A stretch of 8,343 nt of DNA, taken from assembly GCA_037384885.1 (NCBI GenBank), contig JARRNO010000088.1, positions 1 through 8,343 on the forward strand, read 5' to 3'. Positions 1 to 6,358 of the stretch are shown here, piece after piece. The notes beneath the pieces were generated by a model. The model did no database searches and was not told the origin of the DNA. It worked only from the letters and a program-made list of their open reading frames with translations. How positions within the stretch are numbered: the stretch's first letter is position 1; the number at the start of each line of letters is the position of its first letter. This DNA comes from JARRNO01 sp037384885. Its GTDB lineage: Bacteria > Acidobacteriota > UBA4820 > DSQY01. Position numbers and translations under genes: made by a program.

Positions 1-17
1 ACGGCGCTTCGCGCCGT
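1..17. repeat. Perfect hairpin, 7-bp stem, TTC loop
   Basis: Positions 1-7 (ACGGCGC) are the exact reverse complement of 11-17 (GCGCCGT), around a TTC loop. The loop and the CGC/GCG closing pairs match the hairpin at 415-429. There is no T-run on either side, so it is not a clear intrinsic terminator. It touches the window edge and may extend further. Confidence 0.5.
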
Positions 18-21
18 GTAG

Positions 22-41
22 CGGCCGGTTCCCACCGGCCG
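22..41. repeat. Perfect hairpin, 8-bp stem, TCCC loop
   Basis: CGGCCGGT at 22-29 pairs with ACCGGCCG at 34-41 across a four-base loop. It follows the first hairpin by four bases, so the two could stack. No T-run follows. It is listed as part of the palindrome cluster rather than as a known element. Confidence 0.5.
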
Positions 42-127
42 GTCCCGCGGCAGCCCGCAATTCAAGTCCTTGCCAGCAACGTATTGCCCGCGAACACTTC
101 CTAACCTCCTAGCTCTCTACTTCCTCG

Positions 128-144
128 CTGGCCGCAAAGCGGCC
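128..144. repeat. CTGGCCGC-N3-GCGGCC palindrome, copy 1
   Basis: A 6-bp perfect stem, GGCCGC (130-135) and GCGGCC (139-144), closes an AAA loop and is preceded by CT. The same stem with a different three-base loop recurs at 236-250 and 415-429. Conserved stem and varying loop fit a structured extragenic repeat (REP-like) rather than a protein-binding direct repeat. A pyrimidine-rich tract lies just upstream (about 100-129). Confidence 0.55.
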
Positions 145-233
145 CATTCACAGGGAGGACGGGAGGTGTTTTGCGCGGCAATATTCAAATTTTGACTTGC
201 ATCCGTATTCCCGCGTTCACTTCTCACGATTCA

Positions 234-250
234 CTGGCCGCCCTGCGGCC
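234..250. repeat. CTGGCCGC-N3-GCGGCC palindrome, copy 2
   Basis: GGCCGC (236-241) and GCGGCC (245-250) flank a CCT loop, again preceded by CT. This copy starts 106 bases after copy 1. It is preceded by a TCAC-containing stretch (TTCAC at 216-220, CTCACGATTCAC at 223-234). Confidence 0.55.
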
Positions 251-342
251 ATCACCTACTGGCTGTTGACTTCCCAAGCGGCCGCTAGCACCATCCCCGA
301 ATCACTGCGGGCAAAACGCTTCGATATCCGGCGTTTGTCGGT

Positions 343-374
343 TTAAAATAGAAAAGGTGGGCACAACGCCCACC
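343..374 (-). terminator. Likely intrinsic terminator of aceE-aceF
   Basis: Read on the minus strand, a perfect 7-bp stem (GGTGGGC / GCCCACC, 374-356, loop GTTGT) is followed at once by TTTTCTATTTT. That is the classic stem plus T-run layout. It lies about 57 bases beyond the aceF stop, where the transcript of that block should end. The stem is also related to a hairpin at 7841-7860, so this may be a repeat family member that works as a terminator. Confidence 0.65.
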
Positions 375-412
375 GTACCTCCAACATCTAACCTTTCCCC
401 TCTTCCTTCTCT

Positions 413-429
413 CTGGCCGCTTCGCGGCC
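413..429. repeat. CTGGCCGC-N3-GCGGCC palindrome, copy 3
   Basis: GGCCGC (415-420) and GCGGCC (424-429) close a TTC loop and are preceded by CT. The element ends one base before the aceF stop codon (431-433), so in the mRNA this hairpin forms immediately after translation ends. It has no T-run on the minus-strand side (purine-rich instead), so a role in 3'-end protection is likelier than termination. Confidence 0.55.
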
Positions 430-430
430 C

Positions 431-1714
431 CTACAACATCATGAAATAGGGATCCTCGAGGGCCTGGGCCACCCAGCGCAGGAACCGCGCCGCGTCGGCG
501 CCGTCGATGACGCGGTGGTCGTAGGTCAGCGAAAGGGGCAGCATCAGGCGGGGCTGGAATGCGTCGCCTTTCCACACGGGCTCCATGGCCGCCCGCGATA
601 CGCCCAGGATGGCCACCTGGGGCGGGTAGACGATGGGCGAAAAACTCGTGCCGCCGATGCCGCCGAGGTTGGAGATCGTGAAAGTACCGCCCTCCATTTC
701 CTCTGGCATGATGCGCTTGCTGCGGGCCTTGTCGGAAAGGTTGGCCAGTGAAACGGACAGCTCCGTCACGCTCTTCTGATCCACGTCCCTGACGACGGGC
801 ACCAGGAGCCCGCGATCCGTATCCACCGCCACGCCGATATGGAAGTACTCTTTGAAGACGAGTTCGTTCTGCAGCACGTCGAGGCTGGAATTGAAACGAG
901 GAAATGCTTTCAGCGCTTCGGCGACGATCTTCAGAAGGACCGCCGTCACCGTCAGCTTCCCGCCGGCGGCCTCGACACGGGCGGCATATTGCTTTCTGAA
1001 GGCTTCCAGCGCCGTGAGGTCCGCCTTGTCGTTTTGGGTTACCTGGGGAATGGTGGTCCAGGCCTGGGTCATGCTCTCGGCGGTAATCCGCCGCACGTTG
1101 CTCACCGGCTCCCGGCGCACGCCGCCGTAGCGCGAAAAGTCGGGCAGCGGCGCGGCTTCGGCCTGTCGGACGGCGGCCTGCGGACGCCCGCCCTGCTCGG
1201 CGAACCGTCGCACGTCCTGCTTGCTCAACCGCCCGCCGGGACCGGTTCCCGGCACCAGCCGGATGTCCACGTTCAGTTCGCGGGCGAGACGCCGCACGGA
1301 GGGCGCCGCGGGCGCGGGTCTTCCGGCGGGAGGCTGGGGCGCGGGAGCGGGCCGGCTTTCCGCCGTCTGCTTTTCTGTTTTTTCGGGCGGCGTGGGTTTG
1401 GATGCCGGCTCCGGCGTCCCTCCCGCCTTCGAGGCGGGCGCCTTCTCCGTGTCATCCTCCGGCTTCTCTCCGGCGCCGTCCGTCTCCACCTTAAAGAGAA
1501 TTTCGCCCACCTTGACAGTCGAGTCGGCCTTGACGAGGACATCTGTGATCTTGCCCGATTCGGTCGAAGGCAGTTCGAACATGGCCTTGTCCGTTTCAAG
1601 TTCCAGCAGGGCCTGGTCGACCTCGATCGTGTCGCCCTTTGAGACCAGCACGTTCACGATGGTCGCGGATTCCACGTTTTCAGATAGTTCGGGAAGCTTA
1701 ATTTCCTTGATCAT
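431..1714 (-). CDS. aceF: Pyruvate dehydrogenase E2, dihydrolipoamide acetyltransferase
   Basis: This 427-residue protein is the E2 core of the pyruvate dehydrogenase complex, which moves the acetyl group from E1 via lipoyl-lysine to CoA in the cytoplasm. Domains in order: one lipoyl domain (about 1-78) with the lipoylation motif ETDKA and K43 as the modified lysine; a flexible Ala/Pro/Lys-rich linker (about 80-137); a peripheral-subunit-binding domain (about 138-173, with VPGTGPGGR); and the catalytic acetyltransferase domain (about 200-427) with DHRVIDG at 399-405, giving catalytic H400 and D404. E. coli AceF has three lipoyl domains and about 630 residues, so this is a short single-lipoyl form, also known in other bacteria. 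The start is supported by GAGGAGGG nine bases upstream. The gene follows aceE by 15 bases, and the aceE stop lies partly inside its ribosome binding site, which suggests coupled translation. The 2-oxoglutarate E2 is an alternative, but the aceE neighbour argues for pyruvate. Confidence 0.95.
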   Translation of the reverse strand: MIKEIKLPELSENVESATIVNVLVSKGDTIEVDQALLELETDKAMFELPSTESGKITDVLVKADSTVKVGEILFKVETDGAGEKPEDDTEKAPASKAGGTPEPASKPTPPEKTEKQTAESRPAPAPQPPAGRPAPAAPSVRRLARELNVDIRLVPGTGPGGRLSKQDVRRFAEQGGRPQAAVRQAEAAPLPDFSRYGGVRREPVSNVRRITAESMTQAWTTIPQVTQNDKADLTALEAFRKQYAARVEAAGGKLTVTAVLLKIVAEALKAFPRFNSSLDVLQNELVFKEYFHIGVAVDTDRGLLVPVVRDVDQKSVTELSVSLANLSDKARSKRIMPEEMEGGTFTISNLGGIGGTSFSPIVYPPQVAILGVSRAAMEPVWKGDAFQPRLMLPLSLTYDHRVIDGADAARFLRWVAQALEDPYFMML

Positions 1715-1729
1715 GGGCGCCGTCCCTCC

Positions 1730-4417
1730 TCAGGCGTTCACCGGGTTCGGTCGATCCGGGTCGATGTCCAGGTCGTTCATCGCCTGCTTCACCGTCTTCA
1801 GCGGGACTTCTCCCTTCCGGTGCAGCAGGCTCAGCGCGGCCATGGCGATGTGGCGCGAATCCACTTCGAAAAAGTCTCTCAGGGCCGCCCGGGTGTCGCT
1901 GCGGCCGAAGCCGTCCGTCCCCAGGGGCATGAAGGCGCCGGGAACCCATCGCGCCACCGACGCCGGCAGGGCCTTCACGTAGTCGGAGGCGGCCACATAC
2001 ACACCGTCATCGTCGCCGAGCGTTTGCGTAATATAGGGAACCCGAGGCGCCTTTTTCTCCGGATGCAGCATGTTGTCGCGTTCCGCATCCAGGGCGTCGC
2101 GGTGAAGCTCTTTATAGGACGTCACGCTGAAGACGTCCGAAGCGATGCCGTAATGTTCCTGCAGCAGCTTCTGTGCTTTCACGGCTTCGTTGAGAATGGT
2201 GCCGCTGCCCATCAGGTGCGCTTTCGGCTTACCCTTTTTGCCGCCTTCGAGCGGACCGAAGGCTTTGTAAATCCCCCTGAGAATACCCTCTTCGGCGCCT
2301 TTCGGCATGGGCGGCATCTCGTAGAACTCGTTCATCAGGGTGATGTAATAGAAGACGTTCTCGTTGCGTGCGTACATGCGTTCAAGCCCTTCGCGCACGA
2401 TCACAGCGATCTCGTAGGCGTAGGCCGGATCGTACGCGTGCAGGTTAGGCAGCGGGTAGGCCAGCAGGTGACTGTTGCCGTCCTGGTGCTGCAGCCCCTC
2501 ACCCTGGAGCGTGGTCCGCCCGGCGGTTCCCCCCAGGATGAATCCTTTTGCCTGCATGTCTCCGGCGGCCCAGATGAGGTCTCCCACGCGCTGGAACCCG
2601 AACATGGAATAGAAGATGAAGAACGGGATCATGTTGACACCGTGGGTGGCGTGGGCGGTTCCGCCGGCGATAAAGGACGACATGGCGCCCGCCTCCGTAA
2701 TCCCCTCTTCCAAAATGGCTCCGTTTCGCGCTTCCTTGTAGTAAAGCAGGCTGTCCTTGTCCACCGGCTCGTAGAGCTGGCCCACGTGGGAGTAAATCGC
2801 CACCTTCCGGAACAGCGCCTCCATGCCGAAAGTCCGGGCTTCGTCCGGCACGATGGGCACAATCCGCTTGCCGATCTCCGGATCGGCGAGAAGCTTGGAC
2901 AGCAGGTGCACGAAGGCCATGGTTGTGGCCAGCTCCCGCCCCTGCGACCCCTTGAAGAACTCGTCGTAAAGGCTTTTCACCGGGAGTTTCAGCGGCTTTC
3001 CGCCCACGGTCCGCCGCGGGACATAGCCGCCGAGGGCCTCCCGGCGTTCCCTCAAGTACTGCATCTCCTCGGAGTTTTCCGGCGGCTTGAAGAAGGCGGC
3101 TTCCGCCACTTTCTTGTCCGGGATCGGCAGATCGAAGCGGTCGCGGAACTCCTTGAGCTGTTCCTCGTTCAGCTTCTTTTGCTGGTGGGTGATGTTTCGC
3201 CCTTCCCCGGCTTCGCCCATGCCGTAGCCCTTGATGGTCAGGGTCAGCACGACGGTGGGCGAGCCCTCGTGTTCGACCGCGGACTTGAAGGCGGCGTAGA
3301 CCTTCTCGGGATCGTGACCGCCCCGCCGCATGGTGCGAAGCTGTTCGTCCGTGTAGTCCCGGACCATGGCCTGGAGCTTCGGGTCCTTGCCCCAGAAATG
3401 CTTGCGGATGTAGTCGCCGCTCGAGACGGTGTATTTCTGGGACTGGCCGTCCACGATCTCGCTCATGCGCTTCACGAGCAGGCCGTCCTGGTCCTTGGCC
3501 AGCAGCGGATCCCAGTCGGATCCGGTGATCACCTTGATCACGTTCCAACCCGTGCCGCGGAAGACGGCCTCCAGCTCCTGAATAATCTTGCCGTTTCCCC
3601 GGACCGGGCCGTCGAGACGCTGCAGGTTGCAGTTGACGACCCAGATGAGGTTGTCGAGTTTTTCCCTCGCCGCCAGGCTGATGGCGCCCAGGCTCTCCGG
3701 CTCGTCCATCTCACCGTCGCCCTGAAAGGCCCAGATCTTGCGGTTCGAAGCGGTCTTCAGGCCGCGGTCCTCCATGTAGCGATTGAAGCGGGCTTGATAG
3801 ATGGACATGAGCGGGCTCAGCCCCATGGATACCGTGGGGAACTCCCAGAAGTTGTCCATGAGACGCGGGTGCGGGTAGGATGGGAGGCCTCCGCCCTTTC
3901 TCAGCTCGCGGCGGAAATTCAGAAGGTCTTTCTCCTTGAGCCTTCCTTCCAGAAACGCCCTTGCGTAAATGCCGGGAGATCCGTGCCCCTGAAAGTAGAC
4001 GATGTCCCCGTCGTGGGAGCCCGAGTTTCCCCGGAAGAAGTGGTTGAATCCTACCTCGTAGAGGGTGGCGGCGGAGGCGTAGCTGGCGATGTGCCCGCCG
4101 ATGCCGCTCGCCTCCCGGTTGGCCCGCACGACCATGGCCATTGCGTTCCAGCGAATGTAGCTTTTGATCCGCCGTTCGATCGCCCTGTCGCCCGGATAGG
4201 GCGGCTGGCGGTCCACCGGGATGGTGTTGACATAGGCCGTGTTGGCGCTGAAGGGCAGTTTGACCCCGTAGCGGTGGGCCTGCACGTGAAGTTCCCAGAG
4301 AAGGTCCTTCACCCGGTCCGCCCCCGCCCGCTGGTAGACGTCCTCCAGCGATTCCATCCATTCCTGGTTTTCGATTTCCACCAGGTTGTAAGGAGGCTTT
4401 CGGTTCGCTTCAGCCAT
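1730..4417 (-). CDS. aceE: Pyruvate dehydrogenase E1, homodimeric AceE type
   Basis: The product (895 residues; E. coli AceE has 887) decarboxylates pyruvate with thiamine diphosphate and reductively acetylates the lipoyl group of E2. The thiamine diphosphate/Mg motif starts at GDGEMDEPES (233-242) and ends at NCNLQ (262-266). E571 in EEGITEAG sits where E. coli has its cofactor-activating E571. Active-site-loop H411 (NITHQ) and H644 (GEGLQHQDG) match the E. coli histidines. The C-terminal tail (DIDPDRPNPVNA) also matches the family, so the gene is complete. I chose the ATG at 4417, not the upstream one at 4540, because AGAAAGGAG lies eight bases before it and the protein then begins as AceE proteins normally do. 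It is the first gene of a two-gene block with aceF. No PdhR-type operator was recognised. Confidence 0.96.
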   Translation of the reverse strand: MAEANRKPPYNLVEIENQEWMESLEDVYQRAGADRVKDLLWELHVQAHRYGVKLPFSANTAYVNTIPVDRQPPYPGDRAIERRIKSYIRWNAMAMVVRANREASGIGGHIASYASAATLYEVGFNHFFRGNSGSHDGDIVYFQGHGSPGIYARAFLEGRLKEKDLLNFRRELRKGGGLPSYPHPRLMDNFWEFPTVSMGLSPLMSIYQARFNRYMEDRGLKTASNRKIWAFQGDGEMDEPESLGAISLAAREKLDNLIWVVNCNLQRLDGPVRGNGKIIQELEAVFRGTGWNVIKVITGSDWDPLLAKDQDGLLVKRMSEIVDGQSQKYTVSSGDYIRKHFWGKDPKLQAMVRDYTDEQLRTMRRGGHDPEKVYAAFKSAVEHEGSPTVVLTLTIKGYGMGEAGEGRNITHQQKKLNEEQLKEFRDRFDLPIPDKKVAEAAFFKPPENSEEMQYLRERREALGGYVPRRTVGGKPLKLPVKSLYDEFFKGSQGRELATTMAFVHLLSKLLADPEIGKRIVPIVPDEARTFGMEALFRKVAIYSHVGQLYEPVDKDSLLYYKEARNGAILEEGITEAGAMSSFIAGGTAHATHGVNMIPFFIFYSMFGFQRVGDLIWAAGDMQAKGFILGGTAGRTTLQGEGLQHQDGNSHLLAYPLPNLHAYDPAYAYEIAVIVREGLERMYARNENVFYYITLMNEFYEMPPMPKGAEEGILRGIYKAFGPLEGGKKGKPKAHLMGSGTILNEAVKAQKLLQEHYGIASDVFSVTSYKELHRDALDAERDNMLHPEKKAPRVPYITQTLGDDDGVYVAASDYVKALPASVARWVPGAFMPLGTDGFGRSDTRAALRDFFEVDSRHIAMAALSLLHRKGEVPLKTVKQAMNDLDIDPDRPNPVNA

Positions 4418-4425
4418 GGGTATGG

Positions 4426-4434
4426 CTCCTTTCT
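4426..4434 (-). promoter_or_regulatory. Ribosome binding site fixing the aceE start
   Basis: On the minus strand AGAAAGGAG is followed by eight bases and then the ATG at 4417. The longer open frame begins at 4540 with no comparable site, and its extra 41 residues are Arg/Gly/Pro-rich and unlike an AceE N-terminus. This decides the start. Confidence 0.75.
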
Positions 4435-4546
4435 GCAGTTCTCTTCTATCTGGTCGCGGCCGGCCGGTTCCGCAGACGCCCCCTCGCAATCCGGCCGCAC
4501 CCCGCCCCCGCTTCAAGCGCGGCGCGCGTTGGGCGGACATTGATAG

Positions 4547-4574
4547 TTTAAAGCAGAATTCAAAACACGGTCAC
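4547..4574 (-). promoter_or_regulatory. Candidate sigma-70-type promoter for aceE-aceF
   Basis: On the minus strand GTGACC (4574-4569; four of six to TTGACA) is followed by 16 bases and TTTAAA (4552-4547; four of six to TATAAT), with an upstream TG as in extended -10 promoters. The AT-rich patch stands out in a very GC-rich spacer. Transcription would start near 4540, leaving a leader of about 120 bases before aceE. The match is only moderate. Confidence 0.35.
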
Positions 4575-4745
4575 TCTGCGGCGCATTGTCGCACCGGCGG
4601 GGCTTCACCGGCCCATTAACGGGAAACACTCGCGTGGGAGAATTTGTTTCAGCCCCCCGCTCCGGATAGACCGTCAGACTGCGGACCCGGAAGTCCTCCG
4701 CAATTTTCATGGGAGGTCAGGAAGGAGATGGAAACGAAGGCAGCA

Positions 4746-4772
4746 GAGGGCGGGCCTGACCGGCCCGCCCTC
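4746..4772 (-). terminator. Strong hairpin behind the DUF35 gene, terminator-like
   Basis: GAGGGCGGGCC (4746-4756) and GGCCCGCCCTC (4762-4772) form a perfect 11-bp stem with a five-base loop, 19 bases beyond the DUF35 stop. On the minus strand the bases after the stem (TGCTGCCTTCGTTTCC) are only mildly T-rich, so intrinsic termination would be weak; Rho-aided ending or 3'-end protection is possible. The loop and right arm also belong to a second, competing hairpin with 4784-4794. Confidence 0.5.
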
Positions 4773-4794
4773 CAAATGCTTGACGGGCCGGTCA
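4757..4794 (-). repeat. Alternative hairpin overlapping the DUF35 stop
   Basis: TGACCGGCCCG (4757-4767) is the exact reverse complement of CGGGCCGGTCA (4784-4794). This 11-bp stem includes the TGA stop of the DUF35 gene (4794-4792) and uses bases 4762-4767, which the 4746-4772 hairpin also needs. The two structures therefore exclude each other. A ribosome at the stop codon would block this one and favour the terminator-like stem. Confidence 0.45.
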
Positions 4795-5187
4795 GCGTTC
4801 CGGAACGGCCTTGTAGCCGTACGCCAGCACGCCGGACTCGCCTTCAGCCTGAATGCGGCGGAATTCGAGATGGACTTCCAGTCCGACTTTTACTTCTTCC
4901 GGGCTGCAGTCCGCCACTTGGCACAGCACACGGGCGCCGTTCTCCAGCTCGACAACGCCCATGGCGTAAGGCGCCTGGTCGCCAAACCCGGTGGGCGCCG
5001 TACGGATAACCGTGTAGGCAGCCACCTTGCCCGTTCCGGGCAGAGTCACGGTTTCAAATTCGCGCCCCTGGCATTCGCGGCAGATCAGGCGGGGCGGGAA
5101 ATAAATCTCGCCGCACTTTTTGCACTTACCCGCTTCCAGGCGGTACCGCTGAGGCGTTTCTCTACGAATTCTAGGCGGTGTCAACAT
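4792..5187 (-). CDS. DUF35 zinc-ribbon/OB-fold protein, thiolase-HMGCS scaffold
   Basis: A 131-residue protein of the DUF35 (OB-fold, acyl-CoA-associated) family. It opens with a short helix-like segment and a zinc ribbon whose four ligands are visible as C22-x2-C25 and C36-x2-C39, followed by an OB-fold (about 50-131) containing a GTGKVAAYTVI strand typical of the family. In archaea, proteins of this kind bridge acetoacetyl-CoA thiolase and HMG-CoA synthase and form part of the shared CoA-binding channel; the same three genes are adjacent here, so that role is inferred. Its ATG shares one base with the thiolase stop (TGATG), and a GGAGG lies seven bases upstream inside the thiolase gene, so translation is probably coupled and product amounts matched. 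Other DUF35 proteins serve thiolases of different substrates, for example in benzylsuccinate oxidation, so substrate identity rests on the neighbours. Confidence 0.88.
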   Translation of the reverse strand: MLTPPRIRRETPQRYRLEAGKCKKCGEIYFPPRLICRECQGREFETVTLPGTGKVAAYTVIRTAPTGFGDQAPYAMGVVELENGARVLCQVADCSPEEVKVGLEVHLEFRRIQAEGESGVLAYGYKAVPER

Positions 5188-6344
5188 CAGAGCACCTCCA
5201 GGATATGAACGACGGCCGAACCGCCTGAACCACCCATGTTTTGCGTCAAGCCGCGACGGGGGTTGGAGAGCTGGCGCTTGCCGGCTTCGCCCCTCAGCTG
5301 GCTGACCGCTTCGTGGATCTGAGCAATGCCCGTCGCGCCCACGGGATGGCCCTTGGATTTCAGGCCGCCTGAAGTGTTGACGGGGATTTTGCCGTCGCGC
5401 GCCGTTAACCCGGTGCGCGCCGCCTGTCCGCCCTGGCCCTTTTCAACGAAGCCGAGGGCCTCGATGACACAGATTTCCGCGATGGTAAAGCAGTCGTGGA
5501 CCTCGGCGAAATCGATGTCCTTCGGCGAAAGTCCGGCGTCCTTGTAGGCCTTCTGGGCCGCTACCGCGGTGGAGTTCAGCCAGGTCAGGTCCTTGCGCTG
5601 GTGCAGCGCGATGGAGTCTGTGGCGTGGGCGCTGGCGAGAATCTTGACCGGCGCTTTCTTGGCGAGTTTCTTGGCCATGTCCAGCGGGCAGATGACGGCC
5701 GCGGCCGCACCGTCCGTGATGGGCGAACAGTCTAGGATCGTCAACGGGTCGGCCACCTTCACGGCGTTGATCACGCCGTCCACGGTCACCGGGAAGGGAT
5801 ACTGGGCATGGGGGTTCAGCGCCCCGTTGGCGTGGTTCTTCACCGCCACGTGGGCGAGGTCCTCGCGGGTGGTGCCGTACTTGTGCATGTGGGCCGTGGC
5901 GATCATGGCGTACAGGCCGGGAAAGGTGACGCCGTGGAAGGCCTCGTATTCCCCGTCGGCCGCCGTCGCGAGCGCGTAGGTGGCGCCCCCGCCGGTCACG
6001 TCGGTCATCTTTTCCACGCCGGAAACCAGGACGATGTCGTTCATGCCCGAGGCCACGTCCATGATGCCGCAGCGAAGGGCGAGACCGCCAGATGCGCAGG
6101 CGCTCTCCACGCGGGTGGCGGGGATGGGCGCCTGTCCGAGATAGTCCGCGAGCAGCGAGCCGATGTGTTCCTGGCCGGTGAACAGGCCGGGCGACATGGA
6201 CCCGATGTACATGGAATCCACGTGGTCCACGCCCGCGTCATCCATGGCGTTCAGCGCGGCCTCCACGAAGAGATCGCGCAGGGAGACCTTCCAGTGCTCC
6301 CCGAAATCCGTCATTCCAATGCCGATAATGGCGACGTCACGCAT
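5187..6344 (-). CDS. SCP2-type thiolase, probable acetoacetyl-CoA thiolase
   Basis: A complete 385-residue thiolase of the archaeal/SCP2-like group, expected to condense two acetyl-CoA into acetoacetyl-CoA. The nucleophilic cysteine is C83 in VESACASGG, and the other catalytic residues are H283 in EVHDCF and H333 in KGHPVGATG. The C-terminal glycine-rich NMGGSGGSAVVH is also typical. The open frame runs on upstream to 6893, but I start at the ATG at 6344, because the protein then begins with the usual RDVAIIGIGMTDFG strand and TAAGGAGG lies six bases before it. That site contains the TAA stop of the HMG-CoA synthase gene, and the downstream DUF35 gene overlaps its stop by one base, so the three genes form a tight operon. 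The condensation is unfavourable alone; coupling to HMG-CoA synthase in one complex would pull it forward. A degradative thiolase for another acyl-CoA is the main alternative. Confidence 0.92.
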   Translation of the reverse strand: MRDVAIIGIGMTDFGEHWKVSLRDLFVEAALNAMDDAGVDHVDSMYIGSMSPGLFTGQEHIGSLLADYLGQAPIPATRVESACASGGLALRCGIMDVASGMNDIVLVSGVEKMTDVTGGGATYALATAADGEYEAFHGVTFPGLYAMIATAHMHKYGTTREDLAHVAVKNHANGALNPHAQYPFPVTVDGVINAVKVADPLTILDCSPITDGAAAAVICPLDMAKKLAKKAPVKILASAHATDSIALHQRKDLTWLNSTAVAAQKAYKDAGLSPKDIDFAEVHDCFTIAEICVIEALGFVEKGQGGQAARTGLTARDGKIPVNTSGGLKSKGHPVGATGIAQIHEAVSQLRGEAGKRQLSNPRRGLTQNMGGSGGSAVVHILEVL

Positions 6345-6350
6345 AGGGAG

Positions 6351-6358
6351 CCTCCTTA
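6351..6358 (-). promoter_or_regulatory. Thiolase ribosome binding site containing the upstream stop
   Basis: TAAGGAGG on the minus strand is both the stop codon of the HMG-CoA synthase gene (TAA) and the Shine-Dalgarno site of the thiolase, six bases before its ATG at 6344. A terminating ribosome sits on the next initiation site, which fits tight translational coupling. It also decides the thiolase start. Confidence 0.75.

Larger units (their letters stand above)
1..430. other. Gene-free left spacer with many palindromes
   Basis: No convincing reading frame was found here on either strand; the few open frames are short, lack a ribosome binding site, or run antisense into aceF. The stretch contains six perfect short hairpins (1-17, 22-41, 130-144, 236-250, 356-374, 415-429). 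Pyrimidine-rich tracts precede the hairpins at 130 and 415. It lies downstream of the aceE-aceF block, so it is the 3' region of that operon. An E3 (lpd) gene would be a natural next gene on this side but does not begin inside the window. Confidence 0.7.
4418..4791. other. Spacer between the DUF35 gene and aceE
   Basis: This 374-base stretch holds the hairpins behind the DUF35 gene (4746-4794), the candidate aceE promoter (4547-4574) and a GC-rich aceE leader. A minus-strand open frame of 65 codons starting at 4710 has no ribosome binding site and no recognisable family. CACCGGC is repeated directly at 4592-4598 and 4606-4612, just upstream of the promoter candidate, and could be a regulator half-site pair, but this is weak. 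The spacer suggests that aceE-aceF is a separate transcription unit from the three genes to its right. Confidence 0.6.

Noticed and set aside
128..429. Possible CRISPR array from the repeated hairpins
   Set aside because: The conserved part is only 14-17 bases, with 106- and 179-base offsets. There is no uniform spacer length and no cas gene.
4418..4540. 41-codon N-terminal extension of AceE
   Set aside because: No ribosome binding site at 4540, and the composition does not match AceE. The site at 4426-4434 supports the start at 4417.
1820..4543. 907-codon open frame on the plus strand opposite aceE
   Set aside because: It is antisense to a full-length, motif-perfect AceE. Long antisense frames are expected where GC-rich codon bias removes stops, and its product resembles no family.
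4513..4710. 65-codon minus-strand open frame in the aceE upstream spacer
   Set aside because: No ribosome binding site before 4710, no family, and it spans the candidate aceE promoter.
4644..5009. Plus-strand open frame with GAAGGAG just before an internal ATG at 4728
   Set aside because: The Shine-Dalgarno-like sequence abuts the ATG too closely, the frame runs through the hairpin and then antisense to the DUF35 gene, and no family is recognisable.
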